Assembly (NCBI GenBank): GCA_002839245.1
Contig: PGXR01000054.1
Coordinates: 1-13,724 of the forward strand
DNA from: Spirochaetae bacterium HGW-Spirochaetae-7
GTDB lineage: Bacteria > Spirochaetota > Spirochaetia > Treponematales > UBA12059
DNA length: 13,724 nucleotides
Direction: 5' to 3'
The notes beneath the pieces are model-generated. The model saw only the letters and a list, made by a program, of their open reading frames with translations. It searched no databases and was not told the DNA's origin. The first letter of the stretch is position 1. Every line of letters starts with the position of its first letter. The position numbers and the translations under genes are program-made. Positions 13,495 to 13,724 of the stretch are shown here, piece by piece.

Positions 13495-13545
13495 AAATCA
13501 ACAACCGGGAGGCTGGATCGTTACATGACACGCCAGATCGATGCC

Positions 13546-13575
13546 TTGTACGCCAAGATCTCTTCAAGCTATTGT
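13546..13575 (+). promoter_or_regulatory. mnmA: Possible promoter of the mnmA-like gene
   Basis: TTGTAC (13546-13551) and TATTGT (13570-13575) are 18 bases apart. The predicted start would fall at about 13582, right at the first ATG (13583), which would make the transcript leaderless. The hexamers are only moderate matches. Confidence 0.3.
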
Positions 13576-13582
13576 ACACTCG

Positions 13583-13724
13583 ATGAGCATGATGGATCTA
13601 CGGACATACAAAGGTAGGCGAATAGCTGTCGGACTTTCAGGCGGCGTGGACTCTTCGACGGTCCTGGCCTTGTTGCACGAGGCTGGCGCGAAGGTCGTCG
13701 GGATAACGATGAAAATATGGCGGG
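13583..13724 (+). CDS. mnmA: PP-loop ATPase, probably tRNA-uridine 2-thiolase MnmA (5' part only)
   Basis: The first 47 codons are present and the gene runs off the window. The protein begins with a short lead and then GRRIAVGLSGGVDSSTVLALL, where SGGVDSS is the PP-loop that binds ATP pyrophosphate, followed by EAGAKVVGITMKIWR. The spacing from PP-loop to G-x-T-M-K-x-W is that of MnmA, which thiolates U34 of Lys, Glu and Gln tRNAs. Other PP-loop enzymes (LarE, GuaA, ThiI) lack this TMKIW-like strand end, though related PP-loop proteins of unassigned role cannot be excluded from so little sequence. ATGs at 13583, 13589 and 13592 are all in frame and none has a good Shine-Dalgarno sequence; 13583 is chosen as first. 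An in-frame ATG at 13541 also lacks one. Confidence 0.8.
   Translation, partial: MSMMDLRTYKGRRIAVGLSGGVDSSTVLALLHEAGAKVVGITMKIWR

Noticed and set aside
12812..13579. Minus-strand frame overlapping the exported-protein gene
   Set aside because: Another reading frame of the same strand; the frame 12358-13434 has the signal peptide and ribosome site, this one does not.
1..13724. CRISPR arrays, tRNA or rRNA genes, insertion sequences
   Set aside because: No regularly spaced repeats, no cloverleaf with conserved T-loop, no transposase motif or terminal inverted repeats were found on either strand.

Overview
The window reads as chromosomal DNA of a Gram-negative (diderm), probably anaerobic or microaerophilic bacterium, most likely a GC-rich member of the Spirochaetota. 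The phylum is an inference. It rests on the 7TM-LuxR regulator, the small beta-barrel protein, the LolD/FtsX/FtsX/LolA-like/porin-like gene order and the solitary flavodiiron protein; no rRNA or other phylogenetic marker is complete here. The last ~11.7 kb is clearly GC-rich, while the first ~1.95 kb is visibly more AT-rich with different codon preferences, so a compositional boundary lies near 1.95-2.05 kb.

Layout. (1) 23-1895: a secreted beta-barrel-like protein on the minus strand and a membrane-bound LuxR-type regulator on the plus strand, transcribed away from each other. The 346-bp AT-rich gap between them carries two inverted repeats and a repeated CCCTAAAAT half-site. (2) 2159-3268: the universal GTPase/ATPase YchF (minus), with GC-rich hairpins after its stop. 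(3) 3487-4731: a fold-type I PLP aminotransferase of the LysN/Aro8 class, divergent from ychF. The shared AT-rich promoter region contains two palindromes. (4) 4732-5068: a gene-free stretch with a long two-part stem-loop, smaller hairpins and a likely promoter. (5) 5069-10849: a tight five-gene operon with an ABC ATPase, two FtsX/MacB-type permeases, a periplasmic LolA-like protein and an outer-membrane beta-barrel, closed by a 14-bp hairpin. (6) 11111-12322: a class A flavodiiron protein. (7) 12358-13434 (minus): an exported protein of unknown function, convergent with the flavodiiron gene. (8) 13583-end: the first 47 codons of a PP-loop enzyme, probably MnmA.

Working together. The five-gene operon is the main system. 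It encodes a parts list spanning the whole envelope: an ATP-driven extractor at the inner membrane, a soluble carrier able to hold a lipid or lipoprotein, and a barrel at the outer membrane. Close spacing, including an ATGA overlap between carrier and barrel, argues for one transcript and one task, probably moving a lipid or lipoprotein to the cell surface. This resembles LolCDE-LolA with a barrel in place of LolB, and also the LolA-like plus barrel pairs found beside RND pumps. The other genes are housekeeping (ychF, mnmA), amino-acid metabolism, oxygen/NO defence, and a regulator/surface-protein pair that may be acquired. No mobile element, CRISPR array, tRNA or rRNA was seen.
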